Of a DNA stretch of 64,000 bases, positions 20,469 through 30,743 are shown piece after piece. How positions within the stretch are numbered: position 1 is the stretch's first letter; each line of letters begins with the position of its first letter. Origin of the DNA: Leishmania donovani. Its lineage: Eukaryota; Euglenozoa; Kinetoplastea; Trypanosomatida; Trypanosomatidae. The notes beneath the pieces are model-generated. The model did no database searches, had not been told where the DNA came from, and was given only the letters and a program-made list of their open reading frames with translations. The stretch spans positions 236,831 to 300,830 of the forward strand of contig NC_018255.1 of assembly GCF_000227135.1 (NCBI RefSeq), in the 5' to 3' direction. The position numbers and the translations under genes are program-made.

Positions 20469-21992
20469 TCAGTCCAGCACAGGCCACGATGGAAAGTATC
20501 TCATGTAGTACTCATCCATCCGACGAAAGTGCACGAGTCGCACATTGAGCGGTACGCTGAGCGCGGCTACGCGGTGCACCGCTGACGCGATCCCAGAGGC
20601 AATCCACTCCTTATCGTTGTTGAAGACACCGCCGCCCACCTTGGTGAGAAAGATGGGCGGTAGCGAAAAGGGCGGCGTCGCTGGCGAAGACGCGACCGCC
20701 AAGCTGGCCTGCCGCTCCAAATCACGGAGGGTGTGCTGAACGCCGACCAGGAGCGTGGCCTCGTACGTGCCGCGTAAGATGATGCGGGAGAGAGTGGCAA
20801 TGCCAATCCACTCCAGTGGCGTGCAATGGTCCTTCGGGGGCAGGCTCAAGGCACTGTTGTACGTCTGAGTCACTTCATGAACCTCCACCTCGGCAGCAAC
20901 ATCTGCATCCAATCTGCACACAACTTTTCGCTCCGCTTGATCGGTGAGTTGGCGCTGCTCACGAACGCGGAAGACAGGCGGGTCGTGCAGAGGCAGCGTC
21001 ACGGTGGCATCTTCCACCAGTCCAATGCGAAGACGCGACGCCAACTCCTCCTCGACATCCGCCATCGAGATCCCTTCGACGGCGGCGATGCGATGCAATC
21101 GCGCAGGCAGCGAGGCCATTTGCCGTTTCAGAAAAAAGTACCCGTTTCGGATCGTGAAGAAGTGTTCCCGCGGCAGCGCAGGCGCGCTGCAAGCAGTGGA
21201 ATAAGCGGCATCCGTAGCATAGGTAGCGTCACCACTGCTGCGCGCACGGGTGAGGTAATCGACAAGTTCGTCCAGCATGTTCAGCTGGCGATCTGTTTGC
21301 TGTCCACGGTCGGCCACATCAGCATTTTCCGTGAAAGCCGCCGCATCCGTGGCTCCAAAGAAGTCGGGATGTAGAAGGTAGTTACGATAGACAGTACCAG
21401 CCATGCACGCCAAGGCACACGCCGGCCCCTGGGTCGGATAATGCGCGTAGTGACGCACGCCGTGCTCCGGTGAAATTTCAGACGACGAGAACTCGAGCAG
21501 GTTGAACTGACTGGCGACCTGAAAGACGCCATTCACCGTGAGGCTGTGCATCCGCCCAGCGTCGCCCGTGACATGTACGCACGTCACGGGCGACGGTGGT
21601 TTGGACATCTCGCAAGAGCTAATTCTAGCGGCTGCTAGTTTCGCGAGCAGCCCTGGGTACTTCTCGTCAAACGTGCGCACGGCCGCCGTCGTTTCCGTGC
21701 GAAGATCGGCAACCCTTGGCGTGGAATGCCAGCCGCTGCTGACGGGGAGGCCGCCTGCCACGCGCGGGTGGTGAAACAAGGCCCGCTCCTTGCGCACGCG
21801 GTTGTGGCCGCTCGACTTGTTGGCGCGCACCGCCTCAAAGGTGCAGTTTTGAAAGAGGGAACGTCGTGTGGCAACGTAGTCGCCCTCCGCAAAGCCGAAG
21901 AGGGCCTCGAAGAAACGCTCGCCGATAGGCATTTCCTTCACGGAAGGTTCGCTGGCCGGCGCGCGAGTACTTTCTGGGCTAGCGCCGCTCAT
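20469..21992 (-). CDS. Conserved protein of unknown function with TQGPACALAC motif
   Basis: A 507-aa protein. Residues about 140-205 hold a striking conserved-looking block: VFQVASQFNLLEF, then TQGPACALAC and GTVYRNY (188-204). A second block near the C-terminus contains TYNSALS, WIGIATLSRIIL, then IFLTKVGGGVF and EWIASGIASAV. From memory, the same blocks occur in uncharacterised bacterial and protist proteins; no enzymatic role is assigned. The glycine-rich GGGVF loop followed by a helix recalls macrodomain-type nucleotide-binding loops, but this is only a hint. The frame is open to 22103 (a GTG). A pyrimidine tract ending in ACACAG near 22026 puts the transcript start after that, so the ATG at 21992 is used. 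Codons are G/C-ending. Confidence 0.85.
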   Translation of the reverse strand: MSGASPESTRAPASEPSVKEMPIGERFFEALFGFAEGDYVATRRSLFQNCTFEAVRANKSSGHNRVRKERALFHHPRVAGGLPVSSGWHSTPRVADLRTETTAAVRTFDEKYPGLLAKLAAARISSCEMSKPPSPVTCVHVTGDAGRMHSLTVNGVFQVASQFNLLEFSSSEISPEHGVRHYAHYPTQGPACALACMAGTVYRNYLLHPDFFGATDAAAFTENADVADRGQQTDRQLNMLDELVDYLTRARSSGDATYATDAAYSTACSAPALPREHFFTIRNGYFFLKRQMASLPARLHRIAAVEGISMADVEEELASRLRIGLVEDATVTLPLHDPPVFRVREQRQLTDQAERKVVCRLDADVAAEVEVHEVTQTYNSALSLPPKDHCTPLEWIGIATLSRIILRGTYEATLLVGVQHTLRDLERQASLAVASSPATPPFSLPPIFLTKVGGGVFNNDKEWIASGIASAVHRVAALSVPLNVRLVHFRRMDEYYMRYFPSWPVLD

Positions 21993-23034
21993 GCCGTTGG
22001 TGCCGATGCGCTTTGTTGTCGATCTCCTGTGTAGTGTGCAAGTGGCGGATCGAGAGCGTAAGGGGCAGAACGAAACGCCGCCCCCGCGAGGAGAAGAGAG
22101 CACAAGGAAAAAGAAGTGCCGTCAAGAGACAGCGCAAGACGCATGGCCTCCAGTCAAGCGTATGGCACACACACGGTATGTGCGTGCGCGAATGCATGAG
22201 AAGGGTTCCTCTGCTTCCCGTCCACTGGGGAAAGGGGGTTGCGGGCGAGGCGCAAAGAGCGGGTGTCTTCGTTGCCATCTATTGCTTTTCTTTCCGCGTT
22301 GTGGGCGTGCTCTGTAACTCCAGGGATCGGCATCGCGAGAAGGCAAGCAAAACTGGAAATGAAGAGAGCAGCGAAGTATGATCCACCTCGACAGCAGCGA
22401 GGACGCAGAGGGGGAGCACCAGAGCAGGAAGACGGCAAAGGACAAGAGGTGTCAAAGGAGGGGGTGGGGCACAGAGATTAATTGGCCGTGCATGGGATGA
22501 TGTGCATGTGTGTGTGCGTTTGTGTGTATGTGTGTGTCATACCCTGCTGGCTGCTGACCCTCATTCGTCGCGGTGGCGCTTCTGCTCTGCCGTCTCGCGC
22601 GCGTTGTGGAGGTGAGTGGCTTGTGCATCCGGCCAGCGAGCGGACAATGAGCAAAGGAATGATACGGTTGGAGCTAGGCAGCAAAACGCGTTCAGTCACA
22701 CCCACAAACACACTCCTTGAACAACGCTGGACGACGCACCCTCCTGCTCTGTTGTCTTCCTCGTATATGGCTCCCGTCAACCCCCCCCCCGTGAAGCATC
22801 CGCGCCGTCTGAATGATGTTGGTATCGTTTTGTCACTGTTGATTAATGTTCGGCGTCACGTTGCCCCCCTGAGAACACCCCTGCCCCTCCGCCCTCGCCC
22901 CCACCCTTTCCGTAGTCGCGGCGCAGGAGTGCGTAAGAAAACAAGAAAGGGGATGAGCGTTAGCCAGATGAAGCGTTGGTGCATACGCTCGCATACGTAA
23001 AAATAGACGCGACGTCTCATTTTGCCATCTGGGC
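21993..23034. other. Intergenic region
   Basis: No supported gene. It contains a broken TG repeat at about 22506-22539 and a run of 10 C at 22781-22790. A likely acceptor for the gene ending at 20469 is the ACACAG at about 22026-22031 (minus strand). Confidence 0.65.
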
Positions 23035-23736
23035 CTACTCGATACCATCCACAGAGGCAGAGCCAAGCATCTGTGTACTGGTTGTCGCATCCACCGGCAC
23101 CGCAGGCGCTGGCGCCTTGCTCGCCGATGGCACAATCTTCTTTGCAGGCGCTATGGGTGCCGGTGGCATCTTGCGTTCTGCCGCGACCTTCGCCTCTTCG
23201 GTTGCCTTCTCGTCTCGCCCGCTGTCCTCGTCCTTGCCCCCTTCCTTGGCTGAGAGGTCGACCATCACGGAAGCCTCGGTGGGCGGAACATAGGTGTCGA
23301 GCGTCTCATCACGGCTCATGAGCAGCGTCTCCATCTCGTTGTACTGCTTTTCGTAGATGAGCTGCAGCGCCGTCTTGCCCATGATGTTCTGCTCAGCCGC
23401 CCTCCACCCGTGCGCCAGCAGCGCCTCCGCCGCAGCAACGCGGTTGTTCAGCGCAGCAAAGTGCAGGGCCGTATTGCCCTCGTCATTCGGGACATTCGGT
23501 TGGGGGTTGAACTGGAAGAGCATCTCCAAGATGGGCATGTGGCCATTCGCAGCTGCCATGTGCACCGCTGTGCGGCCCTGCTCATCCCGCGCGTCGACGT
23601 CGCTCGGGTTCTTATCCAGGTACGCCTTAAGCAGATCCAGGTCACCGGCTTCGTTGTACCGCGCACTGTCGAGGAACGCATCCACGTCCGTGAGCGGCTC
23701 GCGAAACTCTGAGTCCGGCTCGTAGTAGGGCTCCAT
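23035..23736 (-). CDS. Ankyrin-repeat protein
   Basis: A 233-aa protein with three to four ankyrin repeats at about residues 20-135. Two consensus cores are clear (DEQGRTAVHMAAANGH and NDEGNTALHFAA), flanked by more degenerate repeats (GDLDLLKAYL before, GKTALQLIYEK after). The C-terminal third is charged and then rich in Ala, Pro and Lys, probably disordered. Ankyrin repeats mediate protein-protein contacts; the partner cannot be predicted. The frame is open upstream to 23847, but a pyrimidine tract at 23821-23840 followed by CATCAG at about 23804 indicates the transcript begins after that extension. The start is therefore the ATG at 23736, which begins MEPYYEPDSE. Confidence 0.87.
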   Translation of the reverse strand: MEPYYEPDSEFREPLTDVDAFLDSARYNEAGDLDLLKAYLDKNPSDVDARDEQGRTAVHMAAANGHMPILEMLFQFNPQPNVPNDEGNTALHFAALNNRVAAAEALLAHGWRAAEQNIMGKTALQLIYEKQYNEMETLLMSRDETLDTYVPPTEASVMVDLSAKEGGKDEDSGRDEKATEEAKVAAERKMPPAPIAPAKKIVPSASKAPAPAVPVDATTSTQMLGSASVDGIE

Positions 23737-26168
23737 CGTTGTGCGCGCCTCTCTCGCGGGGTCCTTTCTCAGTCGCGTCTGTACCAGTCGGGCTGTGTTT
23801 CCTCTGATGTTGTGTGGCATGGTGAAAGAGACGAAATAGGCGCACAAGGACAGGATTAGATGGGATGCGCACAGTACACCTTACATGCGTACATCGCAGG
23901 AAGCGCACGAGTGTATCGCGCTGCGTGCACGCCTGGGTGCTTGTGTGTGGTGTGAACAGCAGGAGCTGATGGCCGCTCCGTACGCAGCCGCGCACAAAGA
24001 CGCGGCCTCCACGGCGGTAACGAAAAGAGGAAGGCGCTCGCAGGAAGGAGGCGACGCTGAAGGACTGCATCCGCGCCATCTGGGCGTATACGTAACCCGG
24101 TACTTTCTTTCCGTATGAGGCCTTCCGGCCACCCGACAAGAAAAGAATCGCCACCGCTACCACGCTTGCTACATGTACTTCCCACGCCTGGAGAGCTATG
24201 CCGCGACTCCTCGACCTCTTCCCTCCTCTCCTCGGGTCCACTGTCGCGGCCCAAGAGACACCGTCAGGGAGGGTGGTGGTGACTTGCTTTGATGATATTC
24301 CCTTTCTGTTGGATTTTGTTAATGAGGAGAAGGTAGAAACACACAAGAACACACACCCATACAGAGAGACACAGACAGGCACACACACGCACGCACACAT
24401 GGGGCAAATAAAGAAGGGAAGGGGAAAGGGGTCGTACATTGGGGGTTTGTCGACATCGTCGACAGAAGACAAGGAAAGGCAAAACTGGAAAGGCACACTC
24501 CAGCACGACCACACACACACACAAACACCATCACGCACACTCACAGGCATGGAGAAAAAGATAGGGCTCCTTGCAATCGGCATCATCGCCATGATCGCGC
24601 ATACGCCCCCACACGATCACGCACAGACACGGGCACGAAACGAAAACGAAAAATGTAGAACAGAGAACAAAGAAAAAGGAACATGAGTCACACGCCACCC
24701 TCACATACGCAGGCGCGACCGTCGCCACACCATTCACAGTATCATCTACCCTTTACCCCTCACCTACTTCCACACCTCATCCATCAGTGCAGAGTATCAC
24801 AGACACACTCGGCAAGGGGCATAGAAGAGTATAAAACAGGTGCAATCGAAGACGACACCAACGCGCCTCAGCCACCCTCACTTGAGTTACGTTATTCGTT
24901 GCTCTTGCACGCGCGTACTTGTTTTTTCTCCCTTGCACGCTATAACATTCCGCTCATCTCCACATACACACACTGCCTCCTCCCGCTTCTTTCTGCGCTT
25001 TCCGATCCTTGTGTGCCTCCTAGTTGATTTTTGTTTCGCCTTCAGGGCAGAAGAGAGAGAAGGACACCAGAGATGCGCGCCTCGGCAGGGCCCACGCGTG
25101 GGAGGAGAGAGAGGTAGGAAGACGGTCAGAGCAAGAGAGTGAAGAAGAGCTGGACAAGGATCTATCGGTGGGCGAGAGCAAAAAAAAGGAGGTTCCTTGC
25201 ACCTGATTCGATTCTCTGCGCGCATGAGTGTAAGTGGGTGTGTGGGTGTTGCGCTGGTTTTGCGTTGCCCATAGCATAGAAGGGGCACGCGTCTCCACAC
25301 ACGCACACCCGTACAGACCCACGCGCGCAGATAAGCCGAAAACACACAAGAGTCCCTTCTCAGACCCACCCTCGCAACGATGACCCCACGATGGCGTATG
25401 TGATGGAAAGGAGAGCCACGAAGAGGGAGAGAAGAAAAGAGGAGAGATCCATTCTGGATGCAGAGGGTGCCGCGAAGACGAGCAGTAAACATGAGTGCGG
25501 GCCCGCAATAGTAGAAAAGAAGAGGGGGATATGGTTGCCGCTCCTTGGGGTGACATACATCCGCGTTGATATCATCCGGCATGCTAGGCGCTGCCTGGCA
25601 TACGCATACACAGAGAGAAACACTAACGCGCGCCCATACACTCTCTCGCGCCGTATATCGCATCACCAAGCATGTCTAATACAACATCGACAGGTGCAAG
25701 AACGCAACGAACGAGCGACATGCAGGCACGGACGCACAGGGTAAAAGAAGAGAGGCGCCCCGCAGACCAAAGGGAAAAATAGATCGACAGGCCGAGGAGA
25801 CGAACAACAAGCGAACGACGACGGCAACAAGAGCAGCAGCAACGAGAAGGAAAGTATGAAGCGCGCGCGGAGAGAGAGAGAGAGGAGGGGGTGGGGAGCA
25901 CGAAACACAGAGACGCGCCAACGTGCACCAGTCAAGCCTTAACACGCACGCAAAAAGGAAAAAGCAAAGCGGCGCAGCCAGTCGATGAAACGGAAGAGGG
26001 GAGACATATGAACCCCCCAACACGCACACACACACACACGGCGCTGCGCCTTCCTTTCTTCTTCTTTCTTGTTTGTTTTTGCTTATCGCGCCTTTTCAGC
26101 TGCACGCCGGTGCAATCCGAAAACGGCGCCCCTCCTCCTCCTCTCCCATTCTTCTCGCATACGTCTCG
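23737..26168. other. Intergenic region (2.4 kb) between ankyrin gene and PP1
   Basis: No supported gene. Many short CA runs on the plus strand (about 24347-24400, 24509-24530, 26022-26038), with GA-rich and pyrimidine tracts. Candidate frames on either strand are low-complexity. Confidence 0.6.
23804..23840 (-). promoter_or_regulatory. Predicted spliced-leader acceptor for ankyrin-repeat gene
   Basis: The minus strand reads CCTATTTCGTCTCTTTCACC, then after a short spacer the first strong AG at 23805-23804. This is downstream of the two upstream in-frame starts and upstream of the ATG at 23736. Confidence 0.55.
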
Positions 26169-27074
26169 TTACGAGTAGAACTTCGGCTTCTTCACAGACG
26201 GCTTAAGGATCTGGAAGGAGCACATGAGCTCGTTGTCCACGGTCATCACGGCGCCGCTGTTATCGAACTCATTACAGTAGTTAGGGGCAGAGAAGATGGT
26301 GATGAGCTTGCGCTTCGCGAAAAACTGGTACCCATCCTCTACGACTTGGTGCGCGCGGCAAATCAGCTCAAACTGGTGCTTATTCAAGAACTTCTCTACA
26401 ATATCCTGACCGAAAGTGAAGGACACGCCACGGTCGTTCTCGCCCCACCCCGAGAGACCTTCCTCCGGGTCTGACCACAGCAAGTCGCAGATCAGACCAG
26501 TGTCCGCCACATCGCACGGGCGTGTGATCTTCTTGATCTGGTCCATCGTCTGCAGCTCCGGCGAAAGGCCACCATGGCAGCAGAAGATCTTGTCATCGAT
26601 AATACACGCCACAGGAAGGCAGTTGAACGTATCTGTGAACGCCTTCCAGAGACGAATGTTGTAGCGGCGCTTGCACTCGTCGAAGAAGCCGTAGATGCGA
26701 TTGATGCTGGCGCACTCGTGGTTACCTCGAAGGATGAAGAAGTTCTCGGGAAACTTCACCTTGAAGGCGAAGACCAGGCAGATGGTCTCGAGACCCTGCT
26801 TTCCGCGGTCCACGTAGTCGCCGAGGAAGAGGTAGTTCGCTGTCGGCGGGAAGCCGCCGTTCTCGAAGAGACGGATAAGGTCGTAGTACTGGCCGTGAAT
26901 ATCGCCGCAGATCTTGATGGGCGCCTCCAGCTCTAGCAGAGGCGGCTGCGAGAGAAGAATCTCGCGCGTGCGTATCGCCAGCTGCTTCACGTCATTCTCG
27001 GCTAACTGCACCTGCTTGCCCGGCTTCGCGCCACGCACCTCGAGCAGCTGCTCGATAATGGAGTCGACGCTCAT
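26169..27074 (-). CDS. PP1: Serine/threonine protein phosphatase PP1 catalytic subunit
   Basis: A 301-aa protein covering the whole PPP-family catalytic core. Metal-binding and catalytic motifs are all present: GDIHGQ (57-62), GDYVDRG (85-91), RGNHE (116-120), His167 in CHGGLSP, and His242 in RAHQ. The sequence is of PP1 type (VDSIIEQLLEVRG at the N-terminus, SAPNYCNEFDN near the C-terminus), and the protein is a little shorter than mammalian PP1 (about 323-330 aa) because the disordered tail is trimmed. It hydrolyses phosphoserine and phosphothreonine; specificity comes from regulatory subunits. The frame is open to 27299, but a very clear pyrimidine tract and CGCAG lie inside that extension, so the ATG at 27074 is the start. 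Codon use is highly G/C-ending, suggesting good expression. Confidence 0.96.
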   Translation of the reverse strand: MSVDSIIEQLLEVRGAKPGKQVQLAENDVKQLAIRTREILLSQPPLLELEAPIKICGDIHGQYYDLIRLFENGGFPPTANYLFLGDYVDRGKQGLETICLVFAFKVKFPENFFILRGNHECASINRIYGFFDECKRRYNIRLWKAFTDTFNCLPVACIIDDKIFCCHGGLSPELQTMDQIKKITRPCDVADTGLICDLLWSDPEEGLSGWGENDRGVSFTFGQDIVEKFLNKHQFELICRAHQVVEDGYQFFAKRKLITIFSAPNYCNEFDNSGAVMTVDNELMCSFQILKPSVKKPKFYS

Positions 27075-27210
27075 ATCTGCTGCACTCTGTTGTTCTTTTT
27101 CCCTTCGCTGCAGCGGCACCTCGACTTCCTCAACGGGCTTGGCGGGCTTCGCTCTGCGTCGCTCTCCTCTAAAGCGTGCAACTATGCTGCTGCTCGGAAA
27201 ATCGACGTTT

Positions 27211-27236
27211 CTGCGGAGGTGAGAAAAGGAAAAGAA
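27211..27236 (-). promoter_or_regulatory. Predicted spliced-leader acceptor for PP1
   Basis: The minus strand reads TTTCTTTTCCTTTTCTCACC and then CCGCAG, with AG at 27212-27211. This is one of the cleanest acceptors in the window. The first ATG downstream is the PP1 start at 27074. Confidence 0.75.
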
Positions 27237-27552
27237 AGCGGTGTTGAAGTCGCCTAGCTGGCCTTTACTAACCGAAACAAACTGAAAAAGCCAACACACG
27301 CGCTGCTGACGCCGTCGGGCGGGTCAATGATGATGGTAGAGGGGAGGAAGAAATGGGAAATTGTATGTTGTGATGGTGAGGCTGTCACGCAGGCCAGAGA
27401 GGAGCAGCTTTACAAACAACACGGGAAGATCAAAAGTAGACAAAACAAAACGGTGAATCACATGCACTTGTTCATGTGTGTGTGTGTGTGTTTCGTTTTC
27501 TCACACAGCGACACTTCACCGATCACGTAAGTTCGTGCCTTCGGCCAGTGTG

Positions 27553-27555
<3 letters not shown>

Positions 27556-27590
<35 letters not shown>
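27556..27590. repeat. (TG)n microsatellite
   Basis: About 17 TG units on the plus strand, in the 5' flank of PP1. A shorter TG run precedes it at about 27477-27490. Confidence 0.93.
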
Positions 27591-27591
<1 letters not shown>

Positions 27592-29315
27592 CTGCTGCTG
27601 TAGGGCTGTGCGCCAGGCTCAGCGCGAAAACTGCTTTATTCGCTGCGCAATAAGATACACAGAACAGGAGAGAAGACACCCTCAAGAACAACGGTGAGAA
27701 CCCACAAAATAAGAAGAATGAGGAGCCCCTCCACGACACGGACAACAACAACACGTGCACGTCAGCTCAACGTAGAATGGTGGGCCACTTCTCCGCGTGA
27801 TTCGCTTCCTTGTTGCGGTTGCGGCTGCGTTCGGTATGCTTGCTCTCCCTTCGAAGTCTATATTCGCCGCCGCGGAGAGGCACAGAAGAGGGAACAGCCA
27901 AGCAACCAACGGAAGAACGGAAAGGCGCTACCACGTCAGCAACGCGACAAAACACGTACCGTAGACACACACACACACGCAAGGGGGAAGTCGTAGGGAG
28001 GCGGCAAGACGGCAACGGGAAAGCAAAACAAGGACAGTGGCAATCACGAACGCATGCGCATAGCACACACAAATACGTAGAGGCACTTCCTGCGGAAGAG
28101 GTGTATAAATCGAGAAGAGAGGCTGCGTGTGTATCGGTGTGTATGCTGTGCAGGGTTGCTATGAGGGGGCTTATGTGTAACCCGTGAAAACGAAAAGGGG
28201 GGAGAAGAGTCGAGAAAGAGAAAGACCGCGTAGCACGGCGCAGGCAAAAGGCGGGTTGATATATGCGTGCTTTTTTGTTTCTAAAAGTGGTTATATCAGC
28301 GGAAGTTCGTTGTGGGGAGGGGGCGGTGGCGGGTTCAGTAAGAGAGCGAAAGTGGGAGAAGGAACAAAGAAAAGGAAACCGCAGCAGTGATCACGAATAG
28401 ACCTGCTCTACGCAGGCGATGCCACAAGGAGAGTTGCACGTATGTGCGCGTGTGTGTAACCCGATGCATTGTGTCGAAGCGAGAGACCAGGAAGACGTGG
28501 AAGGCAGGGAGTGGGAGTAGTTTCTTTCATGCTGGAGACAGAAAAGTGACGGCGGCGGAGAGGAGACACGTCGCACTGGGCGAGTGGCACACATACACGC
28601 ACATACGGAGAGAGGGCCACCAGCAGCCCGCATCACGTTGATCCTACCCTCCACGTGGTGGACGAGAACGAGCCGCTCCTTTTTCTTCCCATGGTTGCCT
28701 GGGCAAGCAGTACTTTCGTCCGCCTAGAGCACATGTAAATGGAGAGTGAGAGCGCGAGCGCGGGACGCTACGACGTCTCCCTTCTTTTTTTTTTTGCCTC
28801 ACCGCTTTAGCTCGCACAGACACACAGGCAGGCAGAGACAGAGGGAAATACGACTAAGCTGTCGCTTGCGAGAGTCGATTACGCAAAAGGGTCATGTAAT
28901 CACGGCAGTCCCTCGTGAGACGGCGAGGGAAATACACGCCTACGTGTACGTCTTCGGGCACGCGTGTGGGGGGAGGTGTGTGAAGTATCTGTGTGTGTAT
29001 GCATCTGTCTGGCACTCAAGGGAACGTCGAAGTGAAAACATAGATGAAGACAGCAACGAAGAACGTTCGAAAAGAAAAAGAGGGAAAAGGCATGTGAATG
29101 GGGAAGAGGGGAGACAGCACATACAACAGCAGAACCGACTCCAGAACTGAGGGAAGGATAGGAAAAGAACGGCGGGCCATGTACACCTGTGCGCCGTCTC
29201 TCAGAACGCTGTCGCTTGTTCTCCCTCTTTTGGATGCGCATCCTCTTGCCTCTCCAGTGCCACGGCCTTTCTCTTCTAAAACCCACACCACTCACCCACA
29301 TCGCTTTCGCTCGGC

Positions 29316-30743
29316 CTAGTCCTCGTTCTCCATCCCGACAGCATCGGCGCTGACAGAGGTTGTCTTGAGGATCGACACGGCAGAGGCGCCTTGCATGCTC
29401 ACCGCAAACTGCAGTGGAGGCACAGGGGCGGGCCAACGCGCGCGGCACACCTCGCGATCGCCCTTGAAAAATGTCACGATGGCGCCGACAGTCGCGTCTG
29501 GGTCTTCGGGGTCGAGGACAACAGGGGCGAAGGGGAGCAACGGCGACGCCGGTGCCACTCCCGGAGCTGACGCGGGGGCTGCCGAGGGGCCGCTGGTGGG
29601 TGTGGTCGCCGTGCCCGTGCCCGCCGTGCCTCCTCCAGAGCCGCCCAGAGTCTGCGGGGATGGCAGCGTGGTCGGGTTCGCGGGGGTTGTCATCGGGGAG
29701 CTGCTACTCTGCTGCAGAGGGCGGTTGTTAGCCACGTCCATCGCTGAGGACCCAGGCTGGAAGGCTGGGGACGTGATCGGCGGTTCTGCGCCGCTGCTGG
29801 CGTTCGCCATCGCCACGCTCGCGTCGATAACCAGTGGCAAAGGGCGGCTCGGCACCACGCTGCTGCTGCCGAGCGCGGTGGTGCTCGAGACGTTTGCTGG
29901 CAACGGTGTCGACGAGAGAGTCAGCGCAGGCTGCAGCGGCGGCGGCAGGTGCTCCATGGTCTTGGCACCGGACGGTGGCTCCAGCGGCACGCCAGGCTGG
30001 GCGAACTCCACGCGGACAGTGATCTCGTCCTGGCTCTTGTACAAAACGCCCTGCTCATAGAGCGCATCCGCGGACCAGTAGCGCACCAGTTCCCCTGTGT
30101 TGCAGTAGCACACAGTGTTTTTCTGACGGCGAATCTGCATGTCGTGCTGAATCTCCTTAAAGGCAACGACGCCGATGGAAACGAGCTCGCACTTGTCGAT
30201 GCGGAAGACGATTGTGTGGGCAAGGCCGGTGGAAAGGGGCTCTGTGCCACACAAGTCGAGTATGTCCGACGTCGAGAACTCCACACCGTCGTCGCGGATG
30301 CCAGGGCCCGGTGTAAAGCGCCACATCGACGGCGGGTCAAGACCGATCTCGCGCTTCAGCGACTCCAGCTGATACAGCTCTGCATCTTCGGCCACGACGA
30401 CAAGGTCGTCGGCCTTGTTCGGCAGCCCGTAGCCACGCAGGTAGTTGAGGATATGCACGAAATTCTCAGGGTCGCGGTCGAGAAACGGGTGCCCCTGCAA
30501 ATCACGTGGGAACTCCTGGAAGTTGTTCTCTGCCCACTGCGCCAGCAGTGATGGCGAAGAGCACAGCGTGGACTGCAGCGTAGTTATTTTCGTGCCGCCT
30601 ACGTTAAGAACTACAACGCGGTCCAGCGGCGTCGCGGCGGCGTCTTTGGCTTCCAAGGCGCACCGAGTCGTGTCGCGCATGGCCGCCTCGTCCACCGGCG
30701 CGCCAGAATCCTCGCGCGGCCGCTTACCGTTGGTGACCGGCAT
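29316..30743 (-). CDS. KCTD-like BTB/POZ (T1) domain protein
   Basis: A 475-aa protein. Residues about 42-130 match the T1-type BTB domain of potassium-channel tetramerisation (KCTD) proteins: VVVLNVGGTKITTLQSTL at the start, then HPFLDRDPENFVHILNYLR, followed by the usual helical segment. There is no channel pore. KCTD proteins often oligomerise and can act as cullin-3 adaptors; that role is not shown here. A folded region rich in beta character follows (about 145-265). Residues about 275-420 are low-complexity (Ser, Thr, Pro, Ala, Gly), and the last 55 residues are again ordered. The N-terminus has a short basic PRE patch (KRPRED). The start ATG at 30743 is followed by strongly G/C-ending codons. 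Confidence 0.88.
   Translation of the reverse strand: MPVTNGKRPREDSGAPVDEAAMRDTTRCALEAKDAAATPLDRVVVLNVGGTKITTLQSTLCSSPSLLAQWAENNFQEFPRDLQGHPFLDRDPENFVHILNYLRGYGLPNKADDLVVVAEDAELYQLESLKREIGLDPPSMWRFTPGPGIRDDGVEFSTSDILDLCGTEPLSTGLAHTIVFRIDKCELVSIGVVAFKEIQHDMQIRRQKNTVCYCNTGELVRYWSADALYEQGVLYKSQDEITVRVEFAQPGVPLEPPSGAKTMEHLPPPLQPALTLSSTPLPANVSSTTALGSSSVVPSRPLPLVIDASVAMANASSGAEPPITSPAFQPGSSAMDVANNRPLQQSSSSPMTTPANPTTLPSPQTLGGSGGGTAGTGTATTPTSGPSAAPASAPGVAPASPLLPFAPVVLDPEDPDATVGAIVTFFKGDREVCRARWPAPVPPLQFAVSMQGASAVSILKTTSVSADAVGMENED

Larger units (their letters stand above)
27075..29315. other. Intergenic region (2.2 kb) upstream of PP1
   Basis: No supported gene beyond the PP1 acceptor. It contains a TG microsatellite, a CA run at about 27965-27981, and a T-run at about 28785-28795. 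Confidence 0.6.
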
